The notes under the pieces were generated by a model. It had not been told where the DNA came from, made no database searches, and saw only the letters and a program-made list of their open reading frames with translations. Below, piece after piece: positions 41,070-50,703 of a stretch of DNA of 58,159 nt. Source of the DNA: Opitutia bacterium (GTDB taxonomy: Bacteria > Verrucomicrobiota > Verrucomicrobiae > Opitutales > UBA953); the NCBI GenBank assembly GCA_004558035.1, contig SFEJ01000011.1:1-58159 (forward strand). Reading direction: 5' to 3'. The position numbers were made by a program, and so were the translations under genes. Within the stretch, counting starts at the first letter, position 1. Every line of letters starts with the position of its first letter.

Positions 41070-41457
41070 CCTTCAGGGGCTGTAAGCCGGATTCTGTGCC
41101 GCGGACCGCTCGCGCGGGAACGCGGTCGCATTCATTCCTCTAACCGCCTCGCGGCGGCTTCGCCATGCGGCGATGCGACAGACCCGTGAGCGTCGGACGG
41201 GCAGCCCGCTCACCTATTTTGTCTTGCACCGGATTGGGTTTGTCGTGCCTCGTTCGTCGCCGTTCGAGCGGTGAGCTCTTACCTCGCCGTTTCACCCTTG
41301 CCGAGCCGAAGCCCGGCGGTCTGTTTTCTGTGACACTTTCCGTCGACGAACCTTGCGGCGCGCCGCCCTCGCTTTCACGAGGAATCCTGCCCTGCGGTGT
41401 CCGGACTTTCCTCTCGAAAACTCGCGTTCCCGAGCGAATGCGCGCACCCTGAAGACT
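41070..41457 (-). ncRNA. rnpB: RNase P RNA, bacterial type A
   Basis: On the minus strand the hallmark GAGGAAAGTCCGGAC lies at about 41397-41412, then GGGTGAAACGGCGAGGTAAG with AGAGCTCACCG and GTGCAAGACAAAATAGGTGA, and at the 3' end ACAGAATCCGGCTTACAGCC. The ends pair as P1 (CTTCAGGG near 41449-41456 with CCCTGAAG near 41071-41078). It is the ribozyme that trims tRNA 5' leaders. It occupies the 41054-41513 gap. A T-run on the minus strand near 41060 could end it. Confidence 0.95.
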
Positions 41458-41513
41458 TGCCGCAATGCTCGCGCGGAAACGCTGTCTTTGCAAGCACGAA
41501 AGCGCCCGCGCGT

Positions 41514-42671
41514 TCACTCCGCCTGGACGATCAGGCCTTTGAGGTAGCGGCTTTCGGGAAAATTCAGCAGCGAAGGATGATCGGCGGGCTGTCCCGTGAC
41601 TTCGAGGAGGCGCACGTCGCGCTTCGCGTCGCGCGCGGCGGAGGAGACGACGTCGAGAAAAAGCTCGTCGCCGACGCGCTGCGAGCAGGAGTACGTCGCG
41701 AGCACGCCGCCGGGCGTGAGCATCTTCAGCGCGCGCAGGTTGAGCTCCTTGTAGCCGCGCAGGGCGCCCTCGAGCGCGTCCTTGGAGCGCGCGAACGGCG
41801 GCGGGTCGAGAATGACGAGGTCGAAGCGGCGGTCGCGGTTTTCGCCGAACCAGTCGAAGAGATTGGCGCTCTCGAAGCTCGCGTTCCCGATGCCGTTGCG
41901 CGCGCAGTTTTTGCGGCACGCCTCGATCGCGGCGTCGGAGACGTCCACACCGAGCACTTCCGCGGCGCCGGCGCGGGAACACTGCATCGCGAATCCGCCC
42001 TGATTGCAGCACGCGTCGAGCACGCTGCGCCCTTTCGCGAAGGCGCGGGCGACGCGCGAATGCTGTTCCCGCTGGTCGAGATAAAAGCCCGTCTTCTGCC
42101 CGTTCGCGAGGTCGAGAAAATACTCCAGCCCATCGATGCGGAACCAGCGCGGCGCGTGCGCGCGGTCGCGCCAGAACGAGACGCGGGAATCGAGCCCCTC
42201 GAAACGGCGCGTCGGCGCGTCGTTGCGGAAGATGATTTCCGCGGGAGCGAACTTCGCGTCGAGCCATTCGGCGACGAAGGGCAGCTGCCTGTCCGCGCCG
42301 ACGGTCAGCGCCTGCACGACGAGCGTGTCCTCGAACTTGTCCACGACGAGGCCGGGCAGCGAGTCCGCCTCCGACCAGACGAGGCGGCAGCACTCGGGCG
42401 CGTTCCCGCGGCGCGCGACGGATTTTTCAAGCGCGGCGGCGAGGAAATCCGCGTCCCATTCGCGGACGACGCGCGAAAAGCGCCGCCACACGATCTGCGA
42501 CTTCCCGCTCCAGATGCCCGCGCCGAGCGAGTTGCCGCGCGCGTCCAGCAGCTCGGCGGCGACGCCGTCCTCGATTTTCGGCGGCGTCTCGATTTCTCCG
42601 GAAAAGACCCACGGATGTCCGCGGAGCACGCGTGCGGGGCGCTTGGCGAGTTTTAGGCGAATCTGTTTCAT
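41514..42671 (-). CDS. Class I rRNA cytosine methyltransferase, RlmI-like
   Basis: 385 residues. N-terminal PUA-like domain (about 1-75: RPARVLRGHPWVFSGEIETP), a central alpha/beta segment (LPGLVVDKFEDTLVVQALTV) and a SAM-dependent Rossmann domain: GFYLDQREQHSRVARAFAKG, VLDACCNQGGFAMQCSRAGA (SAM motif I), VLGVDVSDAAIEACRKN and FDLVILDPPPFARSKD (DPPPF motif IV). RlmI and RlmK-type enzymes make 5-methylcytosine or 7-methylguanine in 23S rRNA. The RNase P RNA lies just downstream. Confidence 0.9.
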   Translation of the reverse strand: MKQIRLKLAKRPARVLRGHPWVFSGEIETPPKIEDGVAAELLDARGNSLGAGIWSGKSQIVWRRFSRVVREWDADFLAAALEKSVARRGNAPECCRLVWSEADSLPGLVVDKFEDTLVVQALTVGADRQLPFVAEWLDAKFAPAEIIFRNDAPTRRFEGLDSRVSFWRDRAHAPRWFRIDGLEYFLDLANGQKTGFYLDQREQHSRVARAFAKGRSVLDACCNQGGFAMQCSRAGAAEVLGVDVSDAAIEACRKNCARNGIGNASFESANLFDWFGENRDRRFDLVILDPPPFARSKDALEGALRGYKELNLRALKMLTPGGVLATYSCSQRVGDELFLDVVSSAARDAKRDVRLLEVTGQPADHPSLLNFPESRYLKGLIVQAE

Positions 42672-42779
42672 GATGCGGGAACGCTAAACGGAATTTCGCC
42701 GTTCGACAAAAAAAATCAGCCGTCCGTGCGGGCGTTCTTCATTGCGGGAACGCGCGCGCGGGCTTAAATTTTTCCGCTT

Positions 42780-44186
42780 ATGGGTAAAACGCTTTTCCAA
42801 AAAGTCTGGGACGCGCACACGGTCGCGACGCTCCCGAACGGGCAGACGCAGCTCTTCGTCGCCGTGCACTACATTCACGAAGTCACGTCGCCGCAGGCGT
42901 TCGGCATGCTGCGCGACATGAAGCTGCCCGTCATGCACCCCGAACGCACGTTCGCGACGGTCGATCACATCGTGCCGACGACGAGCGTCGCCGAGCCTTT
43001 CGCCGACTCCGTCGCGCAGGAGATGATTTCCGAGCTCCGCAGGAACTGCCGCGAAAACGGCATCCGCTTTTTCGACACGAACACGGGCGCGCAGGGCATC
43101 GTCCACATCGTCGGTCCCGAGCAGGGCATCACGCAGCCGGGCAAGACGATCGCGTGCGGCGATTCGCACACGGCGACGCACGGCGCGTTCGGCGCGGTCG
43201 CGTTCGGCATCGGCACCTCGCAGGTGCGCAACGTGCTCGCGACGCAGACGCTCGCGTTCTCGCCGCTCAAGGTGCGCCGCATCAACGTGAACGGCAGGCT
43301 CGCGCCCGGCGTCACGGCGAAGGACGTCGCGCTGCACCTCATCAACCTGCTCGGCGTGGACGGCGGCATCGGCTTCGCGCACGAATACGGCGGAAGCGTG
43401 TTCGACGCGTTTTCGATGGACGAGCGCATGACCGTCTGCAACATGGCGATCGAGGGCGGCGCGCGCGTCGGCTACGTCAATCCCGACGAGACGACTTTCG
43501 CCTATCTCAAAGGCCGCCCCTGCGCCCCGAAGGGCGAGGAATGGGACGCCGCCGTCGCCCGCTGGAAATCCTTCGCGAGCGATCCCGACTGCGTCTATGA
43601 CGACGTCGTGAACGTGGACGCCGCCGACATCGCGCCGACCGTCACCTGGGGCATCACGCCCGCGCAGAGCGTTCCCGTGACGGCGGCGTTCCCGCGCCCC
43701 GAGACGCTCCCGCCCGCCGACGCCGCGACCGCCGAAGAAGCCTACCGCTACACGCGCTTCACGCCGGGCGCTCCCGTCGCGGGAACGAAGATCGACGTCG
43801 CCTTCATCGGCTCGTGCACGAACGGGCGGCTCTCGGACTTCGAGCAGGTCGCGAAATACCTCAAAGGAAAAAAGGTCGCTCCGGGCGTGAAGGCGCTCGC
43901 CGTTCCCGGCTCGCAGATCGTCGCGGCGCAGTGCGAAAAGCTCGGCATCGCCGAAATCTTCCGCGAAGCGGGCTTCGAATGGCGGCTCGCGGGCTGCTCG
44001 ATGTGTCTGGCGATGAACCCGGACAAGCTCGTCGGCGACCAGGTCTGCGCGAGCTCGTCCAACCGCAACTTCAAGGGCCGCCAGGGATCGCCGACGGGGC
44101 GCACGCTGCTGATGTCTCCGCTGATGGTCGCCGCCGCCGCCGTGACGGGCGCGGTCGCCGACTGCCGCGAAGTCTTCGCGCTTTGA
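42780..44186 (+). CDS. leuC: 3-isopropylmalate dehydratase large subunit
   Basis: 468 residues, normal for LeuC. Motifs: LFVAVHYIHEVTSPQAFGML, VDHIVPTTS, IVGPEQGITQPGKTIACGDS, HTATHGAFGAVAFGIGTSQV, FIGSCTNGRLSDF (first cluster Cys near 345) and GCSMCLAMNPD (cysteines near 405 and 408), which bind the 4Fe-4S cluster. It isomerises 2- to 3-isopropylmalate for leucine. The partner leuD is not next to it in this window. Confidence 0.95.
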   Translation: MGKTLFQKVWDAHTVATLPNGQTQLFVAVHYIHEVTSPQAFGMLRDMKLPVMHPERTFATVDHIVPTTSVAEPFADSVAQEMISELRRNCRENGIRFFDTNTGAQGIVHIVGPEQGITQPGKTIACGDSHTATHGAFGAVAFGIGTSQVRNVLATQTLAFSPLKVRRINVNGRLAPGVTAKDVALHLINLLGVDGGIGFAHEYGGSVFDAFSMDERMTVCNMAIEGGARVGYVNPDETTFAYLKGRPCAPKGEEWDAAVARWKSFASDPDCVYDDVVNVDAADIAPTVTWGITPAQSVPVTAAFPRPETLPPADAATAEEAYRYTRFTPGAPVAGTKIDVAFIGSCTNGRLSDFEQVAKYLKGKKVAPGVKALAVPGSQIVAAQCEKLGIAEIFREAGFEWRLAGCSMCLAMNPDKLVGDQVCASSSNRNFKGRQGSPTGRTLLMSPLMVAAAAVTGAVADCREVFAL

Positions 44187-44215
44187 CGGGCGCGGGAACG
44201 ATTCGGGCACAAAAA

Positions 44216-44318
44216 AACGCCAGGTTGACCGGAGCACACGAGGAACCTGACTGCCGCTGCTTCCTTCCGGATCTGACGGGGTTCGCCGGCATTCGTTGCC
44301 CGGGACCTGACTTGCCCG
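44216..44318 (-). ncRNA. ffs: Signal recognition particle RNA (4.5S type)
   Basis: Minus strand: GCAAGTCAGGTCCCGGGCAA, then GAACCCCGTCAGATCCGGAA with GGAAGCAGCGGCAGTCAGG. The apical GGAA tetraloop and AGCAG/CAG symmetric loop are the Ffh-binding site. The ends pair (CAGGT with ACCTG) and a seven-T run follows the 3' end. It forms the SRP with Ffh for co-translational targeting. The nearby genes have no known link. Confidence 0.93.
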
Positions 44319-44353
44319 AAAGCTTCGGCGAAAACGCCGCGCGGCGCAAGCCT

Positions 44354-44444
44354 TTTTTCCGCTCCGCGCGCGCTGGTTTTCGAAAGGAAGCGGCAGGAAT
44401 GCCGCCTCTCCCCTGTTTTTCCGCTCCGCGCGCGCGGGTTTTCG
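44354..44444. repeat. Hairpin between 29-bp direct repeats
   Basis: The 29-base sequence TTTTTCCGCTCCGCGCGCGC and so on at 44354-44382 recurs at 44416-44444 with one mismatch. Between them lies a hairpin AAGCGGCA-GGAA-TGCCGCCT (about 44388-44407) with the same GGAA loop as the dispersed elements. Confidence 0.8.
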
Positions 44445-44468
44445 GACGGCGCTCCGCGGGAACGACGC

Positions 44469-45536
44469 TCACTTCCCGCGAAGGAGGCGGCGGAGGGCGC
44501 GGCGGTCCATGTCCGGACGCCCGAGTCTTCCCGCGACGAAATCCGTCAGCGCGTCGCCGCGCAGCCCGCGCGCCTTTCCCTCGGCGGAAAAGCTTCGCGC
44601 GCGCTCGGCGAGTTCCCGCGCCTCCGAGCGCTGCGCCGAAAACGCCTCGCCCTGCCGGCGCACGCCCTTGGCGCGGTGAAGCTCCGAAATCTTCGCGTGA
44701 TTGAAGTCGCGCCGCGCGTCGTAGGACATGTAGGCGGGCACGAAGATCTGCGTGCCGTAGGGAGTAGCGTTCACCGAAGGCTTGAGCAGAAGCGGCGCGT
44801 CCGCGACGAGATCCATGCCCCACAGATAATATTTCCAGCAGAACAGATTGAACGCCGCGCGGAAGCGCGCCTCCGCCGTGTCGAAGCGCGTTCCCGCGCC
44901 GCGCGACCAGCCGCGCTCGAGCATCGCGTCGCGGTGCAGGACGAACGTTCTGCCGAGCGACCTGTAGTCGGGGTGGAGCGCCTTCAGCATCGCCCAGTCG
45001 CGCGCGAATTCCGGCGAGGCGCTCAGCCGCCGCTCGAATTCGCGGAATTTCGCGAGCCCGCTCGCGGAGAGAAATTCCTCGTAGGCGCCCGAGCGCGCCG
45101 TCCACGTCGCCGCGCGGAGCGTTTCCGCGTCCCGGAACGCGAACGCGTTGAAGCCGCACGCGCCGTCCTTTTCCGGCGTTCCCGCGAGCTCGGCGACGGC
45201 GCAGACGGCGCCGTCCAGCAGCGGAATCTCGCCGACGAGCGCGCGCCGCAGAAACGCCGCGTAGTCCTGCGGGAACGGCACGAACGCGTTTTTGCTCTGC
45301 CAGAACGCGAGACAGAAGCGCGCGTACGCCTCGGCGGTCTTCGCGAAGGTCTCGCCCGGCGTCCGCGGGAACAGCGCGGGCAGCTCGCGAAAGAGAAACG
45401 CGCACAGCTCGAAGTCGCGCGTGTCCGGCAGCGGGAGCGCGGCGAGCCGCGCGCGCACGGCCTTTTCGGAAAACTTCGTCAGCCCGAAAATCTTCCGCCA
45501 GCGCGCCGCGAACGCCTTTCCCGTCTCGTTCTTCAT
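44469..45536 (-). CDS. Hypothetical protein
   Basis: 355 residues, cytoplasmic by composition, no signal peptide or membrane helix. Recognisable segments: FELCAFLFRELPALFPRTPG, AFCLAFWQSKNAFVPFPQDY-like helical blocks, FNLFCWKYYLWGMDLVADAP near 240, and a very charged C terminus (ELAERARSFSAEGKARGLRG, MDRRALRRLLRGK). No catalytic motif is clear. It is mostly helical and I do not recognise the family. It stands alone on the minus strand after ffs. Confidence 0.65.
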   Translation of the reverse strand: MKNETGKAFAARWRKIFGLTKFSEKAVRARLAALPLPDTRDFELCAFLFRELPALFPRTPGETFAKTAEAYARFCLAFWQSKNAFVPFPQDYAAFLRRALVGEIPLLDGAVCAVAELAGTPEKDGACGFNAFAFRDAETLRAATWTARSGAYEEFLSASGLAKFREFERRLSASPEFARDWAMLKALHPDYRSLGRTFVLHRDAMLERGWSRGAGTRFDTAEARFRAAFNLFCWKYYLWGMDLVADAPLLLKPSVNATPYGTQIFVPAYMSYDARRDFNHAKISELHRAKGVRRQGEAFSAQRSEARELAERARSFSAEGKARGLRGDALTDFVAGRLGRPDMDRRALRRLLRGK

Positions 45537-45734
45537 GCCCTCGCATGAAAACAGAAAAGCCCGCGCGCGGGAACGATTTTTTCTCCGAATCCAGGGAGAT
45601 TCGCGGGGAAGCGCGCCCGTCCGCCGCCCGCGCCGGCGACCTCGGGATAATTCGCGCTCGCCTTATCGCGCGGGAACGCCTATAAGAAACGACAATATCG
45701 CGCGGCGTCGGCATTTTCGGCGCCGCCGTTCTCA

Positions 45735-47030
45735 ATGCTAATCATGGAACAAATTCTTCAGTCTGAAAACGCTTCGGGGGACATCGTGTTCGCGGCGATC
45801 AACGTCCTGCTGTGCACGGTTTTCCTGCTGTGCTACTTCTACCAGTTCTTCTACCTCGCGCTCCCGTTTCTGCTGAAGGACAAGCCGCACAAGCCCGCCA
45901 AGCCCACGCGCTTCGCGATCCTCATTTCCGCGCGCAACGAGGAGACCGTCATCAAGAACCTTCTCGACAGCATCAACCGCCAGACGTACCCGCGGGAACG
46001 CGTCACCGTCTTCGTCGCGGCGGACAACTGCACCGACGCCACCGCCGCCGTCGCGCGCGCGAACGGCGCCGTCGTCTACGAGCGCTTCAACCGCGAAAAA
46101 GTCGGCAAAGGCTACGCGCTCGAATTTCTTTACGAGCACATCGTCCGCGACTACGGCGAAGAGGCGTTCGACGCCTTCACGGTCTTCGACGCGGACAACG
46201 TGCTCGACCCGGGCTACGTCGAAGCCGTCAACCGCACTTTCTCCGACGGCTACGAAGTCGTCACCAGCTACCGCAATTCGAAGAACTACGGGGACAACTG
46301 GATCAGCGCCGGCTACGCGCTCTGGTTCCTCCGCGAAAGCGAATATCTGAACCACGCGCGCATGCTCGCGGGAACGAGCTGCGCCGTCTCGGGAACGGGC
46401 TTCACCTTCTCCTCGAAGATCATCCGCGAAGTCGGCGGGTGGAAATTCTTCCTGCTCACGGAAGACATTGAGTTCACGGTCTACAACGTCGTCAAGGGCA
46501 GAAAAATCGGCTACGCGAAGGACGCCGAGCTCTACGACGAACAGCCGGTCACCTTCGCGCAGTCGTGGACGCAGCGCCTCCGCTGGGCGAAGGGCTACAT
46601 TCAGGTCTGGGGAAAATACGGGAGCGCCCTCGTGCGCAACATGTTCTCCGAAAAATTCACGTCCTGCTACGACATGACGATGACGATCATGCCCGCGCTC
46701 ATCATCAGCATCCTCACGCTGCTGAACTGCGCGCTCGGCGTCGTGCTCGGGCTCGCGCTCGGTTGGGATCTTTCGCGCATCGGCGCCAGCCTCTTCGGGA
46801 CGTTTTCGGGCATCTACCTCACGCTCTGGTTCATCGGCGCGCTGACGACGGCGACGGAATGGAACAAGATCCACTGCTCCGCCTTCAAAAAGATCTTCTA
46901 CCTGTTCACGTTCCCGATCTTCATGCTGACCTACCTGCCGATCGCGATCACGGCGCTCTTCAAGAAGGTCGAGTGGAAGCCCATCGCGCACACGCAGGCG
47001 AAGACGCTCTCCGACATCGTGAAGAAGTGA
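45735..47030 (+). CDS. Membrane glycosyltransferase family 2
   Basis: 431 residues from ATG 45735, or 428 from ATG 45744. One N-terminal helix (FAAINVLLCTVFLLCYFYQF), then a GT2 domain: RFAILISARNEETVIKNLLD, VTVFVAADNCTDATAAVARA, AFTVFDADNVLDPGYVEAVN (DxD metal site), LLTEDIEFT (TED) and QRLRWAKG (QxxRW, typical of processive enzymes). Three C-terminal helices follow (about 300-400). It would polymerise or transfer sugars to a membrane acceptor, as in hyaluronan- or cellulose-synthase-like proteins. A TATAAG at 45681-45686 is a possible -10. Confidence 0.87.
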   Translation: MLIMEQILQSENASGDIVFAAINVLLCTVFLLCYFYQFFYLALPFLLKDKPHKPAKPTRFAILISARNEETVIKNLLDSINRQTYPRERVTVFVAADNCTDATAAVARANGAVVYERFNREKVGKGYALEFLYEHIVRDYGEEAFDAFTVFDADNVLDPGYVEAVNRTFSDGYEVVTSYRNSKNYGDNWISAGYALWFLRESEYLNHARMLAGTSCAVSGTGFTFSSKIIREVGGWKFFLLTEDIEFTVYNVVKGRKIGYAKDAELYDEQPVTFAQSWTQRLRWAKGYIQVWGKYGSALVRNMFSEKFTSCYDMTMTIMPALIISILTLLNCALGVVLGLALGWDLSRIGASLFGTFSGIYLTLWFIGALTTATEWNKIHCSAFKKIFYLFTFPIFMLTYLPIAITALFKKVEWKPIAHTQAKTLSDIVKK

Positions 47031-47100
47031 CGTTCCCGCCGCGGGCGGACCGGACGCGGGCGTCCGAGGAACGCCGCCGCGGCTTCGCGCGTCGAGAATC

Positions 47101-47129
47101 TTGCGTTCCCTCGGGAAGGCGCGTAGTAT
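47101..47129 (+). promoter_or_regulatory. Promoter of the pheS operon
   Basis: -35 TTGCGT (47101-47106), 17-bp spacer, -10 TAGTAT (47124-47129). The start codon lies 16 bases after the -10, so there is no room for a leader peptide or T-box. Confidence 0.6.
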
Positions 47130-47145
47130 TGCGCGAAATTTTTTC

Positions 47146-48192
47146 ATGATTATGCAGCAACAGCTCGCCAACATCGTTTCAGAAGCGACCTCCGCGGCTC
47201 CCGGCATCAAGACGCGTCCGGAGTTCGAGGTTTTCAAAGCCAAATTCGTCGGCGCCAAAGGCTCGATGACGTCCGTGATGAAGCTCATGGCCGGCGTTCC
47301 CAAAGAGGAGAAGCCCGCGATGGGCAAGCTCATCAACGAGGCCAAGGGCAAACTCGAGGCGCTCTTCGCGGAAACGCTCGCGCGCATCGAGGACGCGGAG
47401 CTCGCCGCGCGGCTCGGCGCGCCGATCGACCCGACGCTCCCGTCGCCGGACGACTTCGCGGGCTCGCGCCACCCGCTCGCGCAGATCCGCGAGGAGGTGT
47501 GCTCGGTGTTCCACCGCTTGGGCTTCACCGTCGCGGACGGTCCCGAGCTCGAGACGGAATGGTTCTGCTTCGACGCGCTGAACACGCCGGCGAATCACCC
47601 CGCGCGCGACATGCAGGACACGCTGTTCCTGCCCGCGGGAACGCGCGCGCCCGACGCGCCGAAAAAGGCGGACGAGGCTTACCTGCTCCGCTCGCACACC
47701 TCTTCCGTGCAGATCCGCACCATGCTTTCGCGCAAGCCGCCGATCCGCGTCGTCGCGCCCGGCCGCTGCTTCCGCCGCGACACGGTGGACGCCACGCACT
47801 CGGCGAACTTCCACCAGATCGAAGGGCTGTGGATCGACCGCGACGTCACGCTCAAGGATCTGAAGAGCGTGCTCGACTCGTTCGTCCGCGAAGTCTTCGG
47901 CGACGCGGCGGAGACGCGCCTGCGCCCGAGCTTCTTCCCGTTCACGGAACCGAGCTTCGAGATGGACATCCGCGTGCCCGACATGGGCGCGCTGAGCAAC
48001 CGCTGGCTCGAAATCATGGGCTGCGGGCTCGTCGATCCGAAGGTGCTCGAAAACGTCGGGCTCGACGCTTCGGAATGGACGGGACTCGCCTTCGGCATGG
48101 GCATCGAGCGCATCGCGATGCTCGTCCACGGCATCGACGACATCCGGCACTTCTACGCGAACGACCTGCGCTTCCTGCGCCAGTTCGCCTGA
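47146..48192 (+). CDS. pheS: Phenylalanyl-tRNA synthetase alpha subunit
   Basis: 348 residues from ATG 47146 (346 from ATG 47152). N-terminal coiled coil (EFEVFKAKFVGAKGSMTSVM), then the class II core: RHPLAQIREEVCSVFHRLGF (motif 1 region), AYLLRSHTSSVQIRTMLSRK, CFRRDTVDATHSANFHQIEG (motif 2) and FGMGIERIAMLVHGIDDIRH (motif 3). It activates phenylalanine in an alpha2-beta2 complex with PheT, encoded 43 bp downstream. Predicted promoter directly upstream. Confidence 0.96.
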   Translation: MIMQQQLANIVSEATSAAPGIKTRPEFEVFKAKFVGAKGSMTSVMKLMAGVPKEEKPAMGKLINEAKGKLEALFAETLARIEDAELAARLGAPIDPTLPSPDDFAGSRHPLAQIREEVCSVFHRLGFTVADGPELETEWFCFDALNTPANHPARDMQDTLFLPAGTRAPDAPKKADEAYLLRSHTSSVQIRTMLSRKPPIRVVAPGRCFRRDTVDATHSANFHQIEGLWIDRDVTLKDLKSVLDSFVREVFGDAAETRLRPSFFPFTEPSFEMDIRVPDMGALSNRWLEIMGCGLVDPKVLENVGLDASEWTGLAFGMGIERIAMLVHGIDDIRHFYANDLRFLRQFA

Positions 48193-48235
48193 GCGTTCCC
48201 GCGAAAAAAAACAGAATCAGAAAGCGAATTTCATC

Positions 48236-50689
48236 ATGAAGATTTCCCTGCAGTGGCTGAACAAATACGTCGATCTGAGCGACGTTCCCGCGGAAAAGAT
48301 CGCGGAGGCGCTCCCGATGATCGGGCTTGAAGTCGAGGAGATTTCCTCGGCGGGACTCGTGCCGCTCGAGCACGTCGTCGTCGGCAAGATCCTCGAGTTC
48401 GTCCCGCACGCGAACAGCGACCACCTGAGCGTGTGCCGCGTGGACGTCGGCGACGGGACGATCCGCCAGATCGTCTGCGGCGCCAAGAACTTCAAGGCGG
48501 GCGACGTCGTTCCCGTGGCGCTTCCCGGCGCGGTGCTCCCGGGCGGATTCGCCATCGGCGAAACGACGATGCGCGGCGAAATCTCGCAGGGCATGATGTG
48601 CTCCGGACGCGAGCTCGGGCTCAACGACGACCACGGCGGCCTGCTCATCATGACGGCGCGCGAGGCGGAACTGAAGCTCGGCACGCCGATCAACGCGTGC
48701 TTCCCGCCCGCGGACACGGTCTTCGACATTTCGATCACGGCGAACCGCGGCGACTGCCTCTCCCACGTCGGCGTCGCGCGCGACCTCGCGGCCTTCTTCG
48801 ACAAGCCGCTGAAAAACCCCGTCGCGGGAACGCCCCGCGTCGCTCCGAACGGGAACGCGAAAAACGAATTTCTCTCCGTCTCGATCGAAACGCCGGACTG
48901 CGCGCTCTACAACGCGTGGACGATCCGCGGCGTGAAGATCGCGCCCTCGCCCGAATGGATGCGGCGCGACCTGCTCGCCGTAGGCCTGCGCCCGATCAAC
49001 AACGTCGTGGACGTGACGAACTGGGTCATGTTCGAGCTCGGCTCGCCCCTGCACGCCTTCGACGCGGCGACGATCGGCGGGAACGCGATCCGCGTGCGCC
49101 GCGCCGCCGAAGGCGAAAAAATCCGCCTGCTCGACGGCAAGGAATGCGCGCTCTCGGCGGACATGTGCGTCGTCGCCGACGCGGAAAAACCGATGGTCGT
49201 CGCGGGCGTGATGGGCGGAGAAAATTCCGGCGTGACGGACGCGACGCGCGACGTCGTGCTCGAAGCCGCCTGGTTCGACCCGGGCTCCTTGCGCAAGACC
49301 TCGCGCGCGCTCGCCGTCTCCACGGACAGCTCGACGCGCTTCACGCGCGACGTGGATCCGACGCTCGTCGCCGTCGCGGGAGCGCGCGCCGCGCGGCTCA
49401 TCCGCGAGCTCGCGGGCGGCGAAATCGCCGGCGAAACGCTTTCCGTCGGCGCGTTCCCGCGCGCGGACCGCACGATCGAAATTTCCGGCGACTTCGTCCG
49501 CGCGCGCTGCGGCTACGACGTCGCCGACGCCGCGATTCTCGACGTCTTCCGCCGCCTCGGATTCACCGTTTCCGAAAACGGCGCGGGCGCGTGGAGCGTG
49601 CTCGTTCCCGCCTTCCGTCCCGACGTCGATCGCCCGATCGACCTCGTCGAGGAGTTCGTGCGCATTTACGGCACGGACACGATTCCCTCCGCGGCGATCG
49701 CCGCGCCGACCACGTCGGACGCCGACGCGCCGACCGTGCGCTTCTCCCGCAAGGCGGCGGACATGCTCGCCGGCAAGGGCTTCGCGGAATGCTTCCACTA
49801 CACGCTGCGCGATTCCGCGGAGCTGAAGAAATGCTTCGGCGAAAAGACGACGGCGGCGCTCGCGCTCGCCAATCCGCTGACGAGCGAGCAGTCGCACGTC
49901 CGCCCGTCGCTGCTGCCGGGGCTGCTCGACGCGCTGCGCCTCAATCTCGCCGCGCACAACGAGCCGCGCCGCTTCTTCGAGATCGGGCACGTCTTCCGCC
50001 CCGACCGCACGGGCGCGATCCGCGAAATTCTTTCCGTCGCCTTCGTCGCGCTCGCCGAGCCGACGACGCGCTCGTGGAAGACGCGCGAAAAGCTCGACGA
50101 ATTCTTCGCGAAGAAGCTCTGCCTCGAAATCGCCGCCGCCGCCGGCATCGCCGAACAGCGCCTGCTCTTCGCCGCGACGGACGCCGCGCAGACGCCGATC
50201 TGGCAGGCGGGACACGCCGCGACCGCGTCCGACCGCGCGCGCGCGCTCACGGTCGAGCTCGGGCTGATCGACGCGAAGCTCGCGCTCTCGTGGGACGTGC
50301 CGCAGACCATCGTCGCCGGCGAAGTCCTCTTCCTGCAGGACGCGTTCAAGACCGCGCCGAAGCGCGCGCGCTTCAAGGCGTTTTCGACGTTCCCGCCGGT
50401 CTCGCGCGACCTCGCGCTCGTCGTGGACGCCTCCGTTCCCGCGGGCGAAATCGCCGACCGGCTGAAGGCGACCGCGAACAAGGCCGTCGCCAAGCAGTTC
50501 GCCGTCGAAAAGGTCTCCTGCTTCGACGTCTATCAGGGCAAGGGGCTGCCGGAAGGCAAGAAGTCGCTCGCCTTCGAAATCGTGTTCCGATCCGAGACGA
50601 AGACGCTCACGGACGCGGAAGTGAACAAAGTCTTCGAAAAGATCATGCTCGACGTCGAGCGCGCCGCCAAATGCACGGTGCGCCGCTGA
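48236..50689 (+). CDS. pheT: Phenylalanyl-tRNA synthetase beta subunit
   Basis: 817 residues, normal length. N-terminal tRNA-binding domain (EHVVVGKILEFVPHANSDHL, VCRVDVGDG), B3/B4 editing domain (about 215-390: YNAWTIRGVKIAPSPEWMRR, VDVTNWVMFELGSPLHAFDA, ARSTDSSTRFTRDVDPTLV region), B5 domain, catalytic-like core (NPLTSEQSHVRPSLLPGLLD) and C-terminal FDX-ACB anticodon domain (STFPPVSRDLALVVDASVPA, SLAFEIVFRSETKTLTDAEV). It edits Tyr-tRNAPhe and binds tRNA. Translated after pheS in the same transcript. Confidence 0.95.
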   Translation: MKISLQWLNKYVDLSDVPAEKIAEALPMIGLEVEEISSAGLVPLEHVVVGKILEFVPHANSDHLSVCRVDVGDGTIRQIVCGAKNFKAGDVVPVALPGAVLPGGFAIGETTMRGEISQGMMCSGRELGLNDDHGGLLIMTAREAELKLGTPINACFPPADTVFDISITANRGDCLSHVGVARDLAAFFDKPLKNPVAGTPRVAPNGNAKNEFLSVSIETPDCALYNAWTIRGVKIAPSPEWMRRDLLAVGLRPINNVVDVTNWVMFELGSPLHAFDAATIGGNAIRVRRAAEGEKIRLLDGKECALSADMCVVADAEKPMVVAGVMGGENSGVTDATRDVVLEAAWFDPGSLRKTSRALAVSTDSSTRFTRDVDPTLVAVAGARAARLIRELAGGEIAGETLSVGAFPRADRTIEISGDFVRARCGYDVADAAILDVFRRLGFTVSENGAGAWSVLVPAFRPDVDRPIDLVEEFVRIYGTDTIPSAAIAAPTTSDADAPTVRFSRKAADMLAGKGFAECFHYTLRDSAELKKCFGEKTTAALALANPLTSEQSHVRPSLLPGLLDALRLNLAAHNEPRRFFEIGHVFRPDRTGAIREILSVAFVALAEPTTRSWKTREKLDEFFAKKLCLEIAAAAGIAEQRLLFAATDAAQTPIWQAGHAATASDRARALTVELGLIDAKLALSWDVPQTIVAGEVLFLQDAFKTAPKRARFKAFSTFPPVSRDLALVVDASVPAGEIADRLKATANKAVAKQFAVEKVSCFDVYQGKGLPEGKKSLAFEIVFRSETKTLTDAEVNKVFEKIMLDVERAAKCTVRR

Positions 50690-50703
50690 GGGCGCTTTCT
50701 TCG

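Noticed and set aside
41165..41452. Short plus-strand frames across 41165-41547
   Set aside because: They lie over the RNase P RNA and reflect its GC-rich structure.
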